Positions 22,356 to 34,771 of a DNA stretch of 64,000 bases are shown here, piece after piece; positions within the stretch are counted from its first letter, which is position 1; every line of letters begins with the position of its first letter. Origin of the DNA: Paguma larvata (taxonomy: Eukaryota; Chordata; Mammalia; Carnivora; Viverridae); assembly GCA_030068075.1 (NCBI GenBank), contig CM057839.1, forward strand, positions 46,962,960-47,026,959. Direction: 5' to 3'. The position numbers were made by a program, and so were the translations under genes. The notes below the pieces were generated by a model. It saw nothing but the letters and a program-made list of their open reading frames with translations, was not told the origin of the DNA and searched no databases.

Positions 22356-24395
22356 TACCTGTGTCACTAAGAAATCCTTCTGAAAACAGATGGTGCAATC
22401 AAATGTGTTAATGGTAGAAATTTATGAGGGGACTGATCAAAGACACATGAGGAGTAGGGAGAACTAGCAAGGGATGATTGCAAAACTATATTTCCTTAGG
22501 TCCAGAAGGGACAAGACGACAGGGATGACAGTAACCCAGAAGCAGCTGTAACACTTGCTATAATGGAGGACAGAAGGTTTCCTTGAAGCATCTGGGGACG
22601 TAGTAGAGGAACACAGAACCTCAGTCTGTAATCACACAAAGAAAAAGCCAGGCAAATACCATACTTCTTTAAAAACGGGGAACTTCCCCAATCCGACTGA
22701 TAAAACAGGGAATGTTGCATTTGCTTATGTGAGAATTTTTTTGTAAGAAAAACTAGGTAAACACAGAAGACTGTACCTAGCTGAATGGAGCAGTGTAGGG
22801 GCAGGCAAACACATACCAACATCTCAAGTATCCACCAGCGACTTCAGTTTATTGCATGTGATAGAAGTCTTGCCACCTATGCCTGGTGTTACAATTTTCT
22901 TTCCCATTTCCGCTAACTCTCTTTCACCTACTTCACAATAACTCCCAATTTACACGTCTTCCATATCTATTTCCATAAGCAAATGTTGGGTTTCTTTCAA
23001 TAGAAAGGGCCATATTTATTATAATGTTTCTGCATTTCTTAACCATTTAAGAAAATTTGGACAACTGTGCTACCATTTTTATGAGATTTCTGGGTTTTTT
23101 TGTTTTGTTTTGTTTTATGTAGGTTTTTAAATGTATCACTGGTGAAGCTTTTGAATGTTATACCCATTTTTCCCATTAGGACTTGGCTTTAAATGTATAA
23201 TTTTACATAAAGCAGTAGTAATTAGGAAGATATTTATCATGTTTAGAAAAACTGACTATAAATCTCTCCAAACTCAAGTAAAATCCACGGAACAAAAGAA
23301 CTAAGAAAGTTCTTAAGTTCATCTGCCTGGGGCACAGACACTAAGAGTGGAGAGTAGACATGGGGAAGCAAACAAAAAATATCTACCTTAAATCTCTATG
23401 CTATGCTGCTTTTTCACATGAGAAATAAATAACATGTTCCTAAAGATACACAATCAAGATTAGGAAAATTATTATAACCAAAATGAGGAAGTAAATATAT
23501 CAGAAAATTTGTGTTTAAAGAGGCAGCATAATATAAATATAGAAGTTACTGACATATCTAGAAGATAAAATAGTTAGTGATAAATTCAGAATAATAAAGT
23601 AAGGAATATGAAGGATTCAATATATTCAGATACCTAATGAAAATACTTTTGATATTAAAGGTGGACTGAAGCATAAATTTCAAGCCTTCAGTGAATTTTA
23701 GGAAACAGTATGTTTAAAGTAATTGTGTAACATGTAGAAAAAAACAAAACAAAGTCGATGTTACAAAAAGAGTAAGTTATGTGTTTATTAGATGGAAAGA
23801 AAATAAGAACTAAGCTTGCCCTGCATATTAGTAAGTCGTAGAAGGGAATATCAAAATTTTCAGACAAAATATGCAACCACTAAATTCTATGCCAAATTAT
23901 GTCATTGTTAACGGGCAATGGCAATAGAATGGAACTCTTAGATATGAAGGTATTCATATTCTTCATGAGTGACATAGTCTTCTTTGGAATATTACTCAGA
24001 ACAATATTGCATATGAGTGAGAAATTAACCAAAAGAGAATATCTAAAGGTAGAGGGCATTTTTAAAGGACAAAGACAAGTATAGTAAGAGCGCAATTTGT
24101 CTCACCCACTGCTGTATCACGATCTCCTATTTTCATTTATGTGCCACCAAATTAAGCCCAGATTTAACAGCATAAATGAGAGTAAAATATAAAAACCATC
24201 AACAGAGATGGATATAAGGAAATTACATCAGACAAATTCTATAAAATAATTTACAACAGTGTTAACTGGACCAGATTGAAAAAATTACACACAAGGACCT
24301 ACCCCAACGATATGGGAGGTCAAAAACCAAAACACCTTTCTGAGAAATTTTGGAGACTTATAACTATATGAAATTCCAAATATATCTCCATTCTG
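22356..24395. other. Unclassified sequence
   Basis: No gene or recognised repeat. A 108-codon minus-strand frame at 22496-22822 is one of the longest non-repeat frames here. It has no recognisable domain, starts in AT-rich DNA and has mixed Cys/Leu/Ser composition, so I treat it as chance. A short TTTTG repeat lies near 23097-23117. Confidence 0.45.
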
Positions 24396-24397
24396 GT

Positions 24398-24902
24398 GGT
24401 TTTAAAAACATATCCACAAAGTATTTGACACTTCATCAGAAAATAAAATCTGATTTCCTTTCTTTTGAATGTGAGCCAGGTTTAATAACAAGCTTCTGAA
24501 AAGCAGAATACAGCGAGGTTGATGTTGCATGACACTGAGGCTACGTTACATAATAGTATAGAGCCTCCACATGGCTGACTCTTGGGATGTTCACCCTAGG
24601 TCAATTTGCCATGTAGTGAGAAAATATGAAGAGGTCATGTGTAAATATTCCAGCTGACATTTCTGGCCAAGGTCCCGATGGTAGCCAGCATCAACCACTG
24701 GACATGTGAGTGAACTAGAACTTAAATGATTTCTCCCCTTTCATCTTTGGGCCAACCCAGCTCATGCCAACTGGAGCATAGACGATCTGTCAGCACAGAA
24801 CCTTGCTCAAACTGCAGATTCATTTTTTTACAATGACATTTTTGTTGTTTAAGGTACTAAGAATTTTTGTGGCTTGTTATGAAGCAGTAGATAAATGGGA
24901 TA
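24398..24902 (+). mobile_element. MLT1-type LTR
   Basis: Ordered landmarks: 'catatccacaaagtatttg', 'gaatgtgagccaggtttaa', 'gactcttgggatgttcacc', 'tttgccatgtagtgagaa', 'tggacatgtgagtgaacta', then 'tttgttgtttaaggtacta' and 'gcagtagataaatggga'. Diverged class III LTR. Confidence 0.7.
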
Positions 24903-26330
24903 TAACTATAATTTTAAAAGACAAGAACAAGTGGTAAGGGTTGGCTATTTAAGAGATTTGTAGCAGTCATTTTTCAAGGAAAAAATCACATATACTTATA
25001 ATAAATCAGCTATTCAAGGAAGCCCCAGAATAAGGACAGGCATACCTAAAAATTGTGGCGGCACTGAATTATTCCAGAAACATCTAAGTTTTTCCATATT
25101 CTGGTCCAGAAGGGAAGCCCAAGAAGAGTCCTATCAGGTACCAGTAGATGAAAATAAAGCAGAGAGAACACTTTGATGGGAATCTACCACTTCCAAAGTT
25201 ACTTCAACATGAGAAGGAAACTCATTTAAAGAGTTCTGGGTAGGTCTAGAGTCATAAAGTGCTGGAAATGAAGATTTGGGGTTTTTCAAATAGATTCTAT
25301 TTACTTTTGTAGCTGACTGGGTTATCATATTAGAAAGAACCAAATGTTCGTATCTATTAGAGAAGCTTCATATGTATTGCATTTTAGAAGACCAACCACA
25401 TGACTTAATCTTCTATAAATATTTTGTTATGCATATATATTACCCTACATCTCATCGTATACAAATTGGTATAAACAGTAAATTTTAAGTTTCTTTTAGA
25501 AGATAACTATATAAATATAACCAATATTGTTCAACATAATTTTGATAATCCTGGCAAATCACCAAAAACAAAAGATAGAAGTATAGTTATTCATTATAAG
25601 TTTTCTCTTAGATATTCTATGATATGCTCAATTATCAGAAAATATTAGAACTAACAAGAAAATTCAACATAGATGCCAACTACGAAGTTATTTTACAAAA
25701 TTCAGGAACTTTCTTCCACATCAGTAATAACCAAACAGAAAATATTAAAGAAAAATATTCCATTAATACAACAATGTAAAATATAGTTCAGTTTTACTTA
25801 CTTCTTTACACAAAAATGTATTTTTCATTTTTTTCTCAGCCAAATTTGCCTGGAAAACCTTAATATACAAACTTTATGTATACTTTTTTAGTTGGTAAAT
25901 ATTATAATTTATATTAAGTTAAATAATGTGTTATATATTTGTCATACATAATATTTACTCTAAATACTTTAAATGTGTTTTAAATATATATTTAAATTTC
26001 TTAGAAAAGTAAGACATTTAAAAAGTCAAGTGGTGGAATATCTGGGGATAAAAGAGAAGTTTGTGCAGAATTAGATTATATTTACAGCAGAAGTTACAAG
26101 TTTGGCTAGAAAACAACAGTATTACAGCCACTAAAAATAACAGAGTTTCTAACATTGATGAGTTAACTAATGAATATTCTTCAAACTGTGAGGAAAACAA
26201 TAAAACATAATGTTAAAAATTTCAGTGACTAAGGAAAATATATAACTAAATAAGAAAATAAAATATGCCATTTGAAATGCATTTTAATAATCCTCTTCCA
26301 TGGACATTCGTTTTATTTAAAAGGTGATTT
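24903..26330. other. Unclassified AT-rich DNA
   Basis: No gene or recognised repeat. The 69-codon minus-strand frame at 25134-25343 is unremarkable. Confidence 0.45.
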
Positions 26331-26331
26331 T

Positions 26332-26530
26332 GGAGTGCCTGGCTGGCTCGGTTGGTTAAGCTCTGACTGGTTCAGGTCATGATCTCCCGGTGTAGGTTCA
26401 AGCCCCATGATGGGCTCTGCGCTGACAGCTCAGAATCTAGAGCCTACTTCAGATTCTGGGTCTCCTCTCTATCCCTCCCTTGCTTGAACTCTCTGTCTCT
26501 CAAAAATAAATAAATGTTAAAAAAAATAAT
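26332..26530 (+). mobile_element. Felid SINE
   Basis: Sense copy 'gagtgcctggctggctcgg' to 'caaaaataaataaatgtta'. Probable TSD 'aaaggtgattt' / 'aaagtgaattt'. More diverged than most copies here. Confidence 0.93.
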
Positions 26531-26700
26531 TAGAAAGTGAATTTAACAGAATATGGAACCAATCACGGAAAAGATACAGATTTTAGAAAATTTATTTCAT
26601 ATGATAGCCAAATATTATTCAAAAAATGTTTAATAAATGTTCTAACAGTGAGTTGATTCCACATGATTGATTCTTTTATTTGAAAGAATCCTTACGTTTA

Positions 26701-26892
26701 GGGGTGCTTGGGTGGGTCACTTGGTTAAGCATCTGACTCTGACTCTGATCTCACAGTTTGTGAGTTCAAGCCCTGCACTGTCACCCACTTAGGATTCTCT
26801 CTCTCCCCCTCTTTCTGCCCTTCCTCCACTTGCACTATCTCTGTCACTCTCAAATAAATAAAATAAACTTAAAAATATATATTTCTTTAAAA
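26701..26892 (+). mobile_element. Felid SINE with internal deletion
   Basis: The head 'ggggtgcttgggtgggtca' is followed by 'gttcaagccctgcactgtc', then jumps to the CT-rich part. The 'gctgacagctcagagcc' block is missing. TSD 'aaagaatcc..acgttta' (26683-26700) / 'aaagaatcc..tgttta' (26893-26909). Confidence 0.93.
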
Positions 26893-27176
26893 AAAGAATC
26901 CTGTGTTTATTTTGTTTTGCAGCTATTCTTTCTAGCAATATACAATAGTATAAAATATTTACAATTCGAAATAACTTCTCCAAGATTGGGAAAATTTAAA
27001 CAGAATTTATGACTGCAAAAACATCCAATTTAGATTATAATGCTTTTTAAAAATTATGTGTTCTTTAAATATATTCAAACTAATATTCAATACTTGACAC
27101 CTTGCAGAGGTTGAATACATAAGATAAACAAAAATGGAAGAATATCTTGAAAATTATTCTAATTGTTGCTCTTTTA

Positions 27177-27382
27177 TGGGTCACCTGGGTGGCTCAGTCA
27201 GCGAAGCCTCTGACTTTGGCTCAGGTCATGATCCTGTGGTTCCATGCGTTCGAACTCCACGTGAGGCTCTGTGCTGACAGCTCAGAGCCCTGAGCCTGCT
27301 TTGAGTTCTGTGTCTCCTTCTCTCTCTGCCTCTCTCTCTCTCTCTCTCTCTCAAAATAAACAGATATTAAAATTTTTAAATA
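27177..27382 (+). mobile_element. Felid SINE, first of a head-to-tail pair
   Basis: 'gggtcacctgggtggctcag' to an A/T-rich tail at 27367-27381, directly abutting another sense SINE. The left TSD 'attgttgctctttta' (27162-27176) has its partner only after the second SINE (27602-27615). Confidence 0.94.
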
Positions 27383-27600
27383 GGGGCTCTGGGTGGCTCA
27401 TTCCATTAACCATGTGACTTCAGCTTAGGTAATGCTCTCTTGATCCCTAGGTTTGGGGTCTGTGTCAGGCTCTGTACTGACAGCGCAGGCCCTGGAGCCT
27501 GCTTTGGATTCTGTGTCTCCCTCTCTCTGCCCTTTCCCGCTAACATTCTCATTCTCTCTCCCTCTATGTCAGAAAATAAATAAGCATCAAAATAAATTTA
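27383..27600 (+). mobile_element. Felid SINE, second of a head-to-tail pair
   Basis: 'ggggctctgggtggctcat' to 'aaaataaataagcatcaa', inserted in or next to the A-rich tail of the preceding SINE. No separate TSD lies between the two. Confidence 0.94.
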
Positions 27601-27615
27601 AATGTTGCTGTCTTA

Positions 27616-28405
27616 TACAAAAATAATTTATATTTTAGAAGTTCTGAAGAATTAATTTAAGTCTAATACCAGCTTATTTCATCCATAATGAACTTATGGA
27701 TCATTATAATGTTGATATGGCTAATCATTAAAAAAAAAGAATCTGTGACTTACTCATCTAATAAAAGTAAAAAGCAATTTGTGATGCCACTAGAATATTG
27801 TGTTATATATGAAATACTATAAGGTACACTAAAATAAGCAAAAGGCTTTTCCTTGCAATGAAATGTAATGTGCCGATGAGATGCATAACTGAAAGATTGT
27901 AATTTATTTGACCATGTGGTTATGTTTCCAAATGAAAATAAATGGCACTATTTTATCATGAAATAAAGGCTGGATCTAAACCACCTTAAAATGGTGCCTC
28001 TGAATGTATTAAACTATATATAACGGTGCTAATTTATATGCATTCCTACAGTGTTATTGGTGACATTAGGCCAGGTAGATGACCTAGTCACCAGACTTAA
28101 CTCTTACGTCCAGCGGCCTAAAGCAACAGGTTTATTTTCAACTCATACTACATGTGTAATGCAGGTCAGAAGGGTGTTTAGCTTCATATATTCGCTCAAG
28201 GGATCAGACATAAGGAAACTGGAAGATATCTGAATGACCTAGGAGAAAGGAAAGATGAAAAGTCACATGATCTCTTAAGTATTTAGAATTGGAAGCAGTA
28301 TGTATTCCCATTTCTTCAACTAGAACCAATAACATGGTCACACTTCATTCTAAAGAGGCAATTAAGTGAACTCTCCCGAATTTTCAGAAAAGTTGAAAGA
28401 AGCTT
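27616..28405. other. Unclassified AT-rich DNA
   Basis: No recognised repeat. The 60-codon frame at 28051-28233 has no motif. Confidence 0.4.
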
Positions 28406-28409
28406 AAAA

Positions 28410-28482
28410 AAGTTAAGTTTATTTGTATTTTGAGAAAGAGAGAGAGAGAGAGGCAGAGAGAGAGAGAATTCCAAGCCGGCAC
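28410..28482 (-). mobile_element. Truncated felid SINE (tail end only)
   Basis: 'aagtttatttgtattttgag', a GA tract, then 'ttccaagccggc', after which the SINE stops; the tRNA-like head is absent. It abuts the LTR fragment at 28485. Confidence 0.75.
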
Positions 28483-28484
28483 CA

Positions 28485-28790
28485 CAATGTCTGCATTTCT
28501 ATTATCTATGGCTACACAGTTAATGTCCTTTAAAGGGTGTGGCTTAATATCATGAACTGTTTTTCCCTCCTGATTCTGTGAGTTGGTTGGAAATTATCCA
28601 CTGTTTTGTCAGACTTCAGTCTAATGATTGCATTCATCTGGTTGGTCAGCTGTCCAACAAGGCCTCGCCCTTGTCTGATAGATAGTATTGGTGGTCAACT
28701 GGGTTGCTTTCTTACACTAGTTAGCAGGCAGTATCAACCTGTTTCTATTTCAAAGTAGCCTTCCATGTTTTTGAGATAAAACCTGCAAAA
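28485..28790 (-). mobile_element. MLT1-type LTR fragment
   Basis: The complement shows 'ttccaaccaactcacagaat' and 'gatattaagccacaccc', then 'tgtagccatagataataga', the diverged 3' end of a class III LTR. Confidence 0.55.
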
Positions 28791-28794
28791 CCTC

Positions 28795-29097
28795 TTGAGA
28801 GCAAACTCCAATACTCCTCTGTGACTTCCACCAAATTCTTTTAATCAAAACCACAAGGGCAGCATAGTTTTAAATGAAGTGAAGAGTTCTACTCTGGATA
28901 GGAAGAAGTACAGAAAAACTATATTTACTCTACTGAAGGGTTTATTATTATGTTTTTGTAGATATGAAATTAGATAAATTATCTAGAATGGCAGTCAGCA
29001 CATAATGTTTTTAAGACTATTAATAAGCAAAGTCTCTTCAATAACAAGCCATACAAATTATAGGGTATGGAACTAAAAAAATATTAGAGTTTAATGC

Positions 29098-29142
<45 letters not shown>

Positions 29143-30550
29143 CAGATAAAAGGGGAAGGGAAAGAGGGATGTTTTTTTCTTGATGTTTTAGGCCATTTCT
29201 TCGTGTATTTTTTTTTTACCAGTATACATTAATATAATATATTTTGAAATTGAGCTTCTATTCATGACTAAAGGGCTTTTGGGGGTTGCTTGCTTGCAAT
29301 TAGATGATTTAACAAAGCTACACAGCAGCTGTTTGAGTGTTCTTTTGTCTTCTGTGAAAAATGCCATGTTAAGGCCAAATGAGGCATGTAGTTGTAAAAG
29401 TTGCTAGCATCAGTAAATGATAGGATGCATTTATAAAACTAGGTGATCTGAAATATATTATGGATCTTTCCATAATATGCTCTACATTTAATTTTTAGAA
29501 CAATGCCACAGGTGGAGGATTTGACAAAAAGGGAAACATAAAATGCTGATTGAAAATTAGTAGAATAGAATCACAAACTGCTTATACCCAAGTGTCCTAG
29601 CAAATGATTTAGATTGACAGATATCTTGGAGAGTTGCTAAAATGGGACCATATGTCTGATAATTTCAGGGTGATGACAGTTGAGAAAAGTGAACACTGCC
29701 TTGATTGGGTTGTAGAACTTGTGAATATCAGAATCTCTGTCAGAAACTTGAGAGGCACAGACACATACTCCTCCACATCAGCCAGAGGCAGAATACAGCA
29801 TTCAACTGAACAGCTCATGTAACAACTCCATGACACCCTCAACCTTTTTTATGTCTTTTTGTTTTTCGACTAGACAGAATCACCCACTCTACCATCTGAT
29901 CATGAGGGATAAAATTTTCCGTTATTAGCAACTTTGGATTGACATGCCTAAAATCAGAATTTTATAAAAGTACAATTAGGAAATGGAGGAAACAATTTAT
30001 TTTTTATTTTTCACAAAGCTTCAAGTGGTACTTATTACCAAATGGCTCTAATAAAAAATGTTAAGAAATAAAAGTATCACAAATATAATTTTTAATGTTT
30101 GTGAACTATTACAAATTAGGGGGAAACAAACATACCAGATTCCATACTAGTTTATGATGCATTCATAGAAACAAAATACGAAAGAGAAATCCCAAATCAT
30201 CTCACTTCCAGTGAAAAGAAAACTTTAATTAATTATAAATAACATTTTAAACTCAAGATTCTTATGAAAAATATACTAGAAATATTTAAGCAGAGATCTT
30301 CTCTATGACAGTGAAGGAGTGTCGGGGCAGAGTTCATCTCATCCTGTCAGTTAAACTCAAAAGCTACTAAAGTATTGAAACTTAGAACAAAAAGAATGTT
30401 ACTATCACCCTCAATAGGGAACAGAATGCAGATCATGTTTCAAATTAGATGAATTTTCTTTAGGTATACTTAAGGTATCCGTGTGGCCTTCATGTGGAAG
30501 TTAATTGGAAATGTGTGCCTGAAACTCAAGCTAAAATGGAGAATTAAACA
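28795..30550. other. Unclassified AT-rich DNA
   Basis: Contains a perfect TG repeat at 29101-29140. Complementary-strand frames of 62-77 codons at 29609-29842 mirror each other and have no recognisable domain. Confidence 0.4.
29101..29140. repeat. (TG)20 microsatellite
   Basis: Twenty uninterrupted TG units between 'aatgcctc' and 'aacagataaa'. Confidence 0.98.
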
Positions 30551-30559
30551 TGTTCTGGG

Positions 30560-31640
30560 GGAGGAGAGAAAGAGAAGGGAGACAAAACTACAGATGAAAA
30601 ATATCAGTGAACTTGAATACAGCAATAGAAACTACATAATATGAACAACAGAGAAAAAGCATACTTAGAAAAAAAAGAGAAAGAAACACATTATCAGGGA
30701 CCTGTGGGGCCTATACCTATAGATCTAAATGATTATGTCACATGAGTCCTAGAAGGAGAAGATGAGATGATCAAGATGAAACTGACAAAGTACTGAGAGA
30801 AATGATCATTTAAACTTGCCAAATTGGACAGAGGCAGAATTTAAAGATTCACGAAGCTGAATGAATTCCAAGGAGGATGATTTCATTGAGTCAAATTTCT
30901 GAAAACTAAAGAAAAAGAAAACCTCTTGAAATAAACAAGAAGGAAACCGCATTTTACCTCTAAGGGGGAAAATGTAAGTCCAAACATTTTTCAGGAGTTG
31001 AAAGTGAACTGTCAACCAGAATTTTATATCCAGCAAAAATATCTTGCAGCAAACGGACAAAAATCGAGAATTCCTAGATGAAGGCTAGGACAATTTCTCA
31101 TCTCTGGGACTACTCTAAAAAAATGCTAAAACAATTTGTCTAAAAAGAAAGAATGAAGTACCTAAAGAAATTGTGGAACATCAGAAAGGAAGAAAAATCA
31201 AGAAAAAAAAATTAAAAATGGATAAATACATTCCCGATCTTCTTGATACACAGAACAACCTACACAAATATCCAAATAACTATGATGTTTAAAAAACACA
31301 CCTATTGCAAAATATTTCATTCCATATGAGTCCATTTACATAACATTTTGAGATGGTAAAATTGTAGAAATGAACAACACATTAGTGGCTTCGGGGAGTG
31401 CAAGATGGGGGATTTGGTGGAATCTATAAAAGGGCTGTATGGGGCATTCTTATGATTATGGGGATGCTCTGCAACTTCATGTATTATTTCCGTATCTTGG
31501 TTTTGATATTAAATTATAGTTTTGCAAGATATTATCATTGGAGGAACATAGGTAAAGTGTATCCAGGATCCCTGTTATTTCTCACAACTTTATATAAATC
31601 TACAATTAATCTCAAAATAAAAAGCTTGATTCAAGTATTT
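30560..31640 (+). mobile_element. HAL1-like 'half-L1' fossil
   Basis: ORF1-like text ('attcacgaagctgaatgaat', 'gtcaaccagaattttatatc', 'ccagcaaaaatatcttgca') passes directly into an L1-type 3' UTR ('acattagtggcttcgggga', 'tagttttgcaagatattat', 'atctacaattaatctcaaa'), with no ORF2 between. That order is characteristic of HAL1. The 156-codon frame at 31398-31868 spans this 3' UTR and beyond and is not a gene. Confidence 0.65.
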
Positions 31641-32085
31641 AATGGTGATAATGACAACATGAGAGCAAATAAAACTCTGATCAGCAAATTTTATAAAGCA
31701 TCTAAGCCCTCCTATAAGAAATTGAGAAAGCATGACCTAGATTGTTTCAACAATGGAGTCCAGTCGAAGCATATCCTAGCCTTATTTGCACTGCTGCATT
31801 TATGGGTGAAGATTTTCATGTTCCTAGCTACTACACGTCAGTTTAGTTTTCAGTATTACAGGATTTAGAAACTTACCTGTAACACTGGGAGGTAAAACAA
31901 AGTAAGGCATGGAAAGTAGAAGTAGACTAATCAGGGTGGCTCCCAATATCTTTACCTGGACAATCTAATTTATTAGACTCTTCATACAAATAAATTCCTC
32001 ATTTCATAATTCATAAAGTATTTAATATTTTTCTTGTTATTACTTATAGAGGTAATTAGTACAATTGTAGACTCATGAAGGTGGG
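31641..32085. other. Unclassified sequence
   Basis: No recognised repeat. The chance frame from the HAL1 tail runs through it to 31868. Confidence 0.4.
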
Positions 32086-32101
32086 CATGGGACCTAATTC
32101 T

Positions 32102-32314
32102 CCTTTTTTTAAGTTTATTTGAGAGACACTGAGTGAGCAGGTATGTGCATGCAAGCAGAGGAGAGGCAGAGAGAGGAGTACAGAGAATTCCAAACAGGCT
32201 CTGCACTGTCAGTGCTGATCCCCATGTAGGGCTCGATACCACTAACCATGAGATCATGACCTAAGCCAAAATCAAGAGTGGGGTGCTTAACCGACTGAAC
32301 CACCCAGGCACCTC
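32102..32314 (-). mobile_element. Felid SINE
   Basis: Antisense copy ending 'gaaccacccaggcacctc', with perfect 13-bp TSD 'gggacctaattct' at 32089-32101 and 32315-32327. Confidence 0.96.
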
Positions 32315-32384
32315 GGGACCTAATTCTTTTAATTCTTTGTTTTATCATTTGAAATAAAAAGACTACATAAATTACCTCAGGATA

Positions 32385-32630
32385 TTACTTTGAGTTATAG
32401 ATGAATATAATACAAATATGAGAAACATTTGTGAAATGTCAAAATTAGAGAAATGGAAAACAGATTAGTGGTTATCAGAGGTTATGGATGGGGGGTGGAT
32501 ATATACATAAACAAGCAGTATGGAGTTCTTATATATTTATATATATACACACACACATACATGTCAAAGTACTTAGTCTAGATTCTGATATGCCCTTGAT
32601 GGTTAATATATAGTAGACATTGTTTTTAAT
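32385..32630 (+). mobile_element. Old L1 3' UTR fragment
   Basis: 'gaaatggaaaacagattag' and 'tggttatcagaggttatgg', then a G-rich run and AT/AC simple repeat, as in old L1 3' UTRs. Confidence 0.6.
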
Positions 32631-34058
32631 AACTTACTATTCTCAATAATAATGTTTGAGATGAAAAATGATTATGTTAATAGAAGAATACTGAGAGAAT
32701 GAAAAGTAATAGTAACACAGTCATGCTTTGAAGAATAAGCATCATTTTCAGAAGCAGAGAAAAGAGTGAAAAATTATTTCAATCCAGATCAATTTACTGT
32801 CATCTACTGCCGTTCCATAAACATTACCAATATCCAGGAAACAGAACAAAGGGTTCGGTAATCACACAGAGTTGCAGAGTCTTACGGCAAAGTTCCAGCA
32901 TGACACCAACGCGCAGCTCTCTATCACTAGTATTGAATTTGCTTCATATTGAAGAAGTCATCCGTGACATCCTCAATCACATTGATTCAAAAAAGATAGC
33001 AAACAGGCTTTTAACTAAAATAACTTATTATCCTAAATTGTCAGCCTTGAAAATCACTAAAAACAGAGAGAAGCAGAAAGGAAATGAGATATGTTACGAG
33101 ATATGAGCAAATAATACAGTGTGATTCATTTTTAAAATAAAGAGGCTATTATGCCCGGCGACAGAATATCTATGACAGATATATTTAATATAAGGGGATT
33201 CTTAAAAACAAAGTTGCAAAATATACCGAAATATCAGGGAGCTACAAATTAGATTTAAATTTAAGGTTCAGGAATATAAGGTTGAAAGGTCAGTGCAATA
33301 TCAGTGTAAAAAGCCAAGATCACATATTGAGAGATAAAGGCATTTTTTCCCTGATGCAGTTGCACTGAACCAGGAAATGTCCCTGTTCCACATAACCATG
33401 TTATTGTTTTCCAAATTCCAAATGAATGGAAGAAAAAAATATTTGTATTACAATCTATAATTTATGTAAGTTACGCAACAACTACTCTGTATTATACAAT
33501 CTATATTGCCATATCTATATATAGCAATATACATATGTATATGTATGTGATATTCATCACGTAACACTTATTTCAATCCACTATACCTCCCCTGAAATCT
33601 TCCAATTTCTGTATTCTTATCCCCTTCTTATAATCAAAGAGAATGCCTATAAGAAGGGCTCACTCTCTCACCCCAGGGTTGCTGTCTCAGGTTGCTGTTT
33701 TTTCTACTACAGAAGGATATAGATTAATAAAAAGTATGTTCTATGCCTTCAAAAAGAGTCCAATGTGCATTTATGCACTGGATTGCAAATTTATATGTGT
33801 TTACCTTCCAAATGCCATCCTTCATTCACTCATCACAAAGCTAATTGCTGTATAATTACTATATACCAGATATTTCACTAGAAAGCATCTTCTTCTCCAG
33901 TTCCAAAGGAGCCTGTGTAAGGTCACATTATTAACCGCTCTTGGATTCGTTTATATATGAGATATATGTAGCAATATGAATCATACATATTGCCTAGGTG
34001 ATCAAACAGATAATGAGTGAAAGGCATCTCACATACAGATGCTTAGAAAATGCATGCT
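32631..34058. other. Unclassified AT-rich DNA
   Basis: No gene or recognised repeat. Small AT-rich inverted repeats occur near 33500-33550. Confidence 0.45.
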
Positions 34059-34074
34059 TAATTTATAAGATATT

Positions 34075-34287
34075 TTTTTTGAATTTTATGCTCTTACTTT
34101 ATTTTTGAAAGAGAGAGAGAGTGAGAGTGAGGGAGGTGCAGAAAGAGAGGGAGACACAGAATCCAAAGCAGGCTGTAGGCTCTGAGCTGTCAGCACAGAG
34201 TATAACGCGAAGCTTGAACTCATGAACCATGAGATCATGACCCGAGCCAAAGTCAGATGCTTAACTGACTGAGCCACTCACTGTCCC
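34075..34287 (-). mobile_element. Felid SINE
   Basis: Antisense copy with 'aggctctgagctgtcagca' and 'gagatcatgacccgagcc'. TSD 'aatttataagatatt' (34060-34074) / 'agtttataagacatt' (34288-34302). Confidence 0.95.
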
Positions 34288-34469
34288 AGTTTATAAGACA
34301 TTATAATAGAAAATGTAACAAATTTAAATTTTGGAAGTACCAAACGATATTAAATAAAAAAAAATGTTTGTTTGTTTGTTTTTTTTCTCTTATGTATACT
34401 GTTTTCAGTTCTCCAATGTAGTCATTTTAATTACATCAATGATCAGGTCTTAGTATTCAAAAACCATCC

Positions 34470-34771
34470 TACCCAACATAGTAGCCACTAGCCACATATA
34501 ACTGTTTAAATTCACATCAATTAATATAAATTGTATTAAAGTTCAGCTTCTTAGTCACAAAGGCCTTATTTCAAGAGCTCACTAGCCACATATGACAAGT
34601 GGCCATCCACCTGGAAACCCAGAAATAAATTAACTATATGAAACTTTCATCTAGGATGACTTAACACTTTCCTCAAGATTCTAACAATACCACTGTATTA
34701 AGTGTATTGTTTAAGGCATTCTGTGATGATGGAAACTCAGAAATAAACCCTCTCCATCATCACAGAATGCC
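34470..34771. mobile_element. hAT-like MITE fossil, disrupted
   Basis: 'tagtagccactagccacat' and 'agctcactagccacatatg' are inverted copies of the subterminal block of a common mammalian non-autonomous hAT-like element. Its right end is seen at 34737-34771 ('ctctccatcatcacagaat'). A 118-base segment separates the two parts and forms the left arm of the inverted repeat at 34630-34856. Family assignment is provisional. Confidence 0.55.

Noticed and set aside
22496..22822. 108-codon minus-strand frame
   Set aside because: No recognisable domain, no splice or promoter context, and composition typical of chance; kept only as a note.
31398..31868. 156-codon open frame, one of the longest non-simple frames in the window
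   Set aside because: Its first half is the 3' UTR of a HAL1/L1-type element, which is non-coding in the family; the rest shows no domain.
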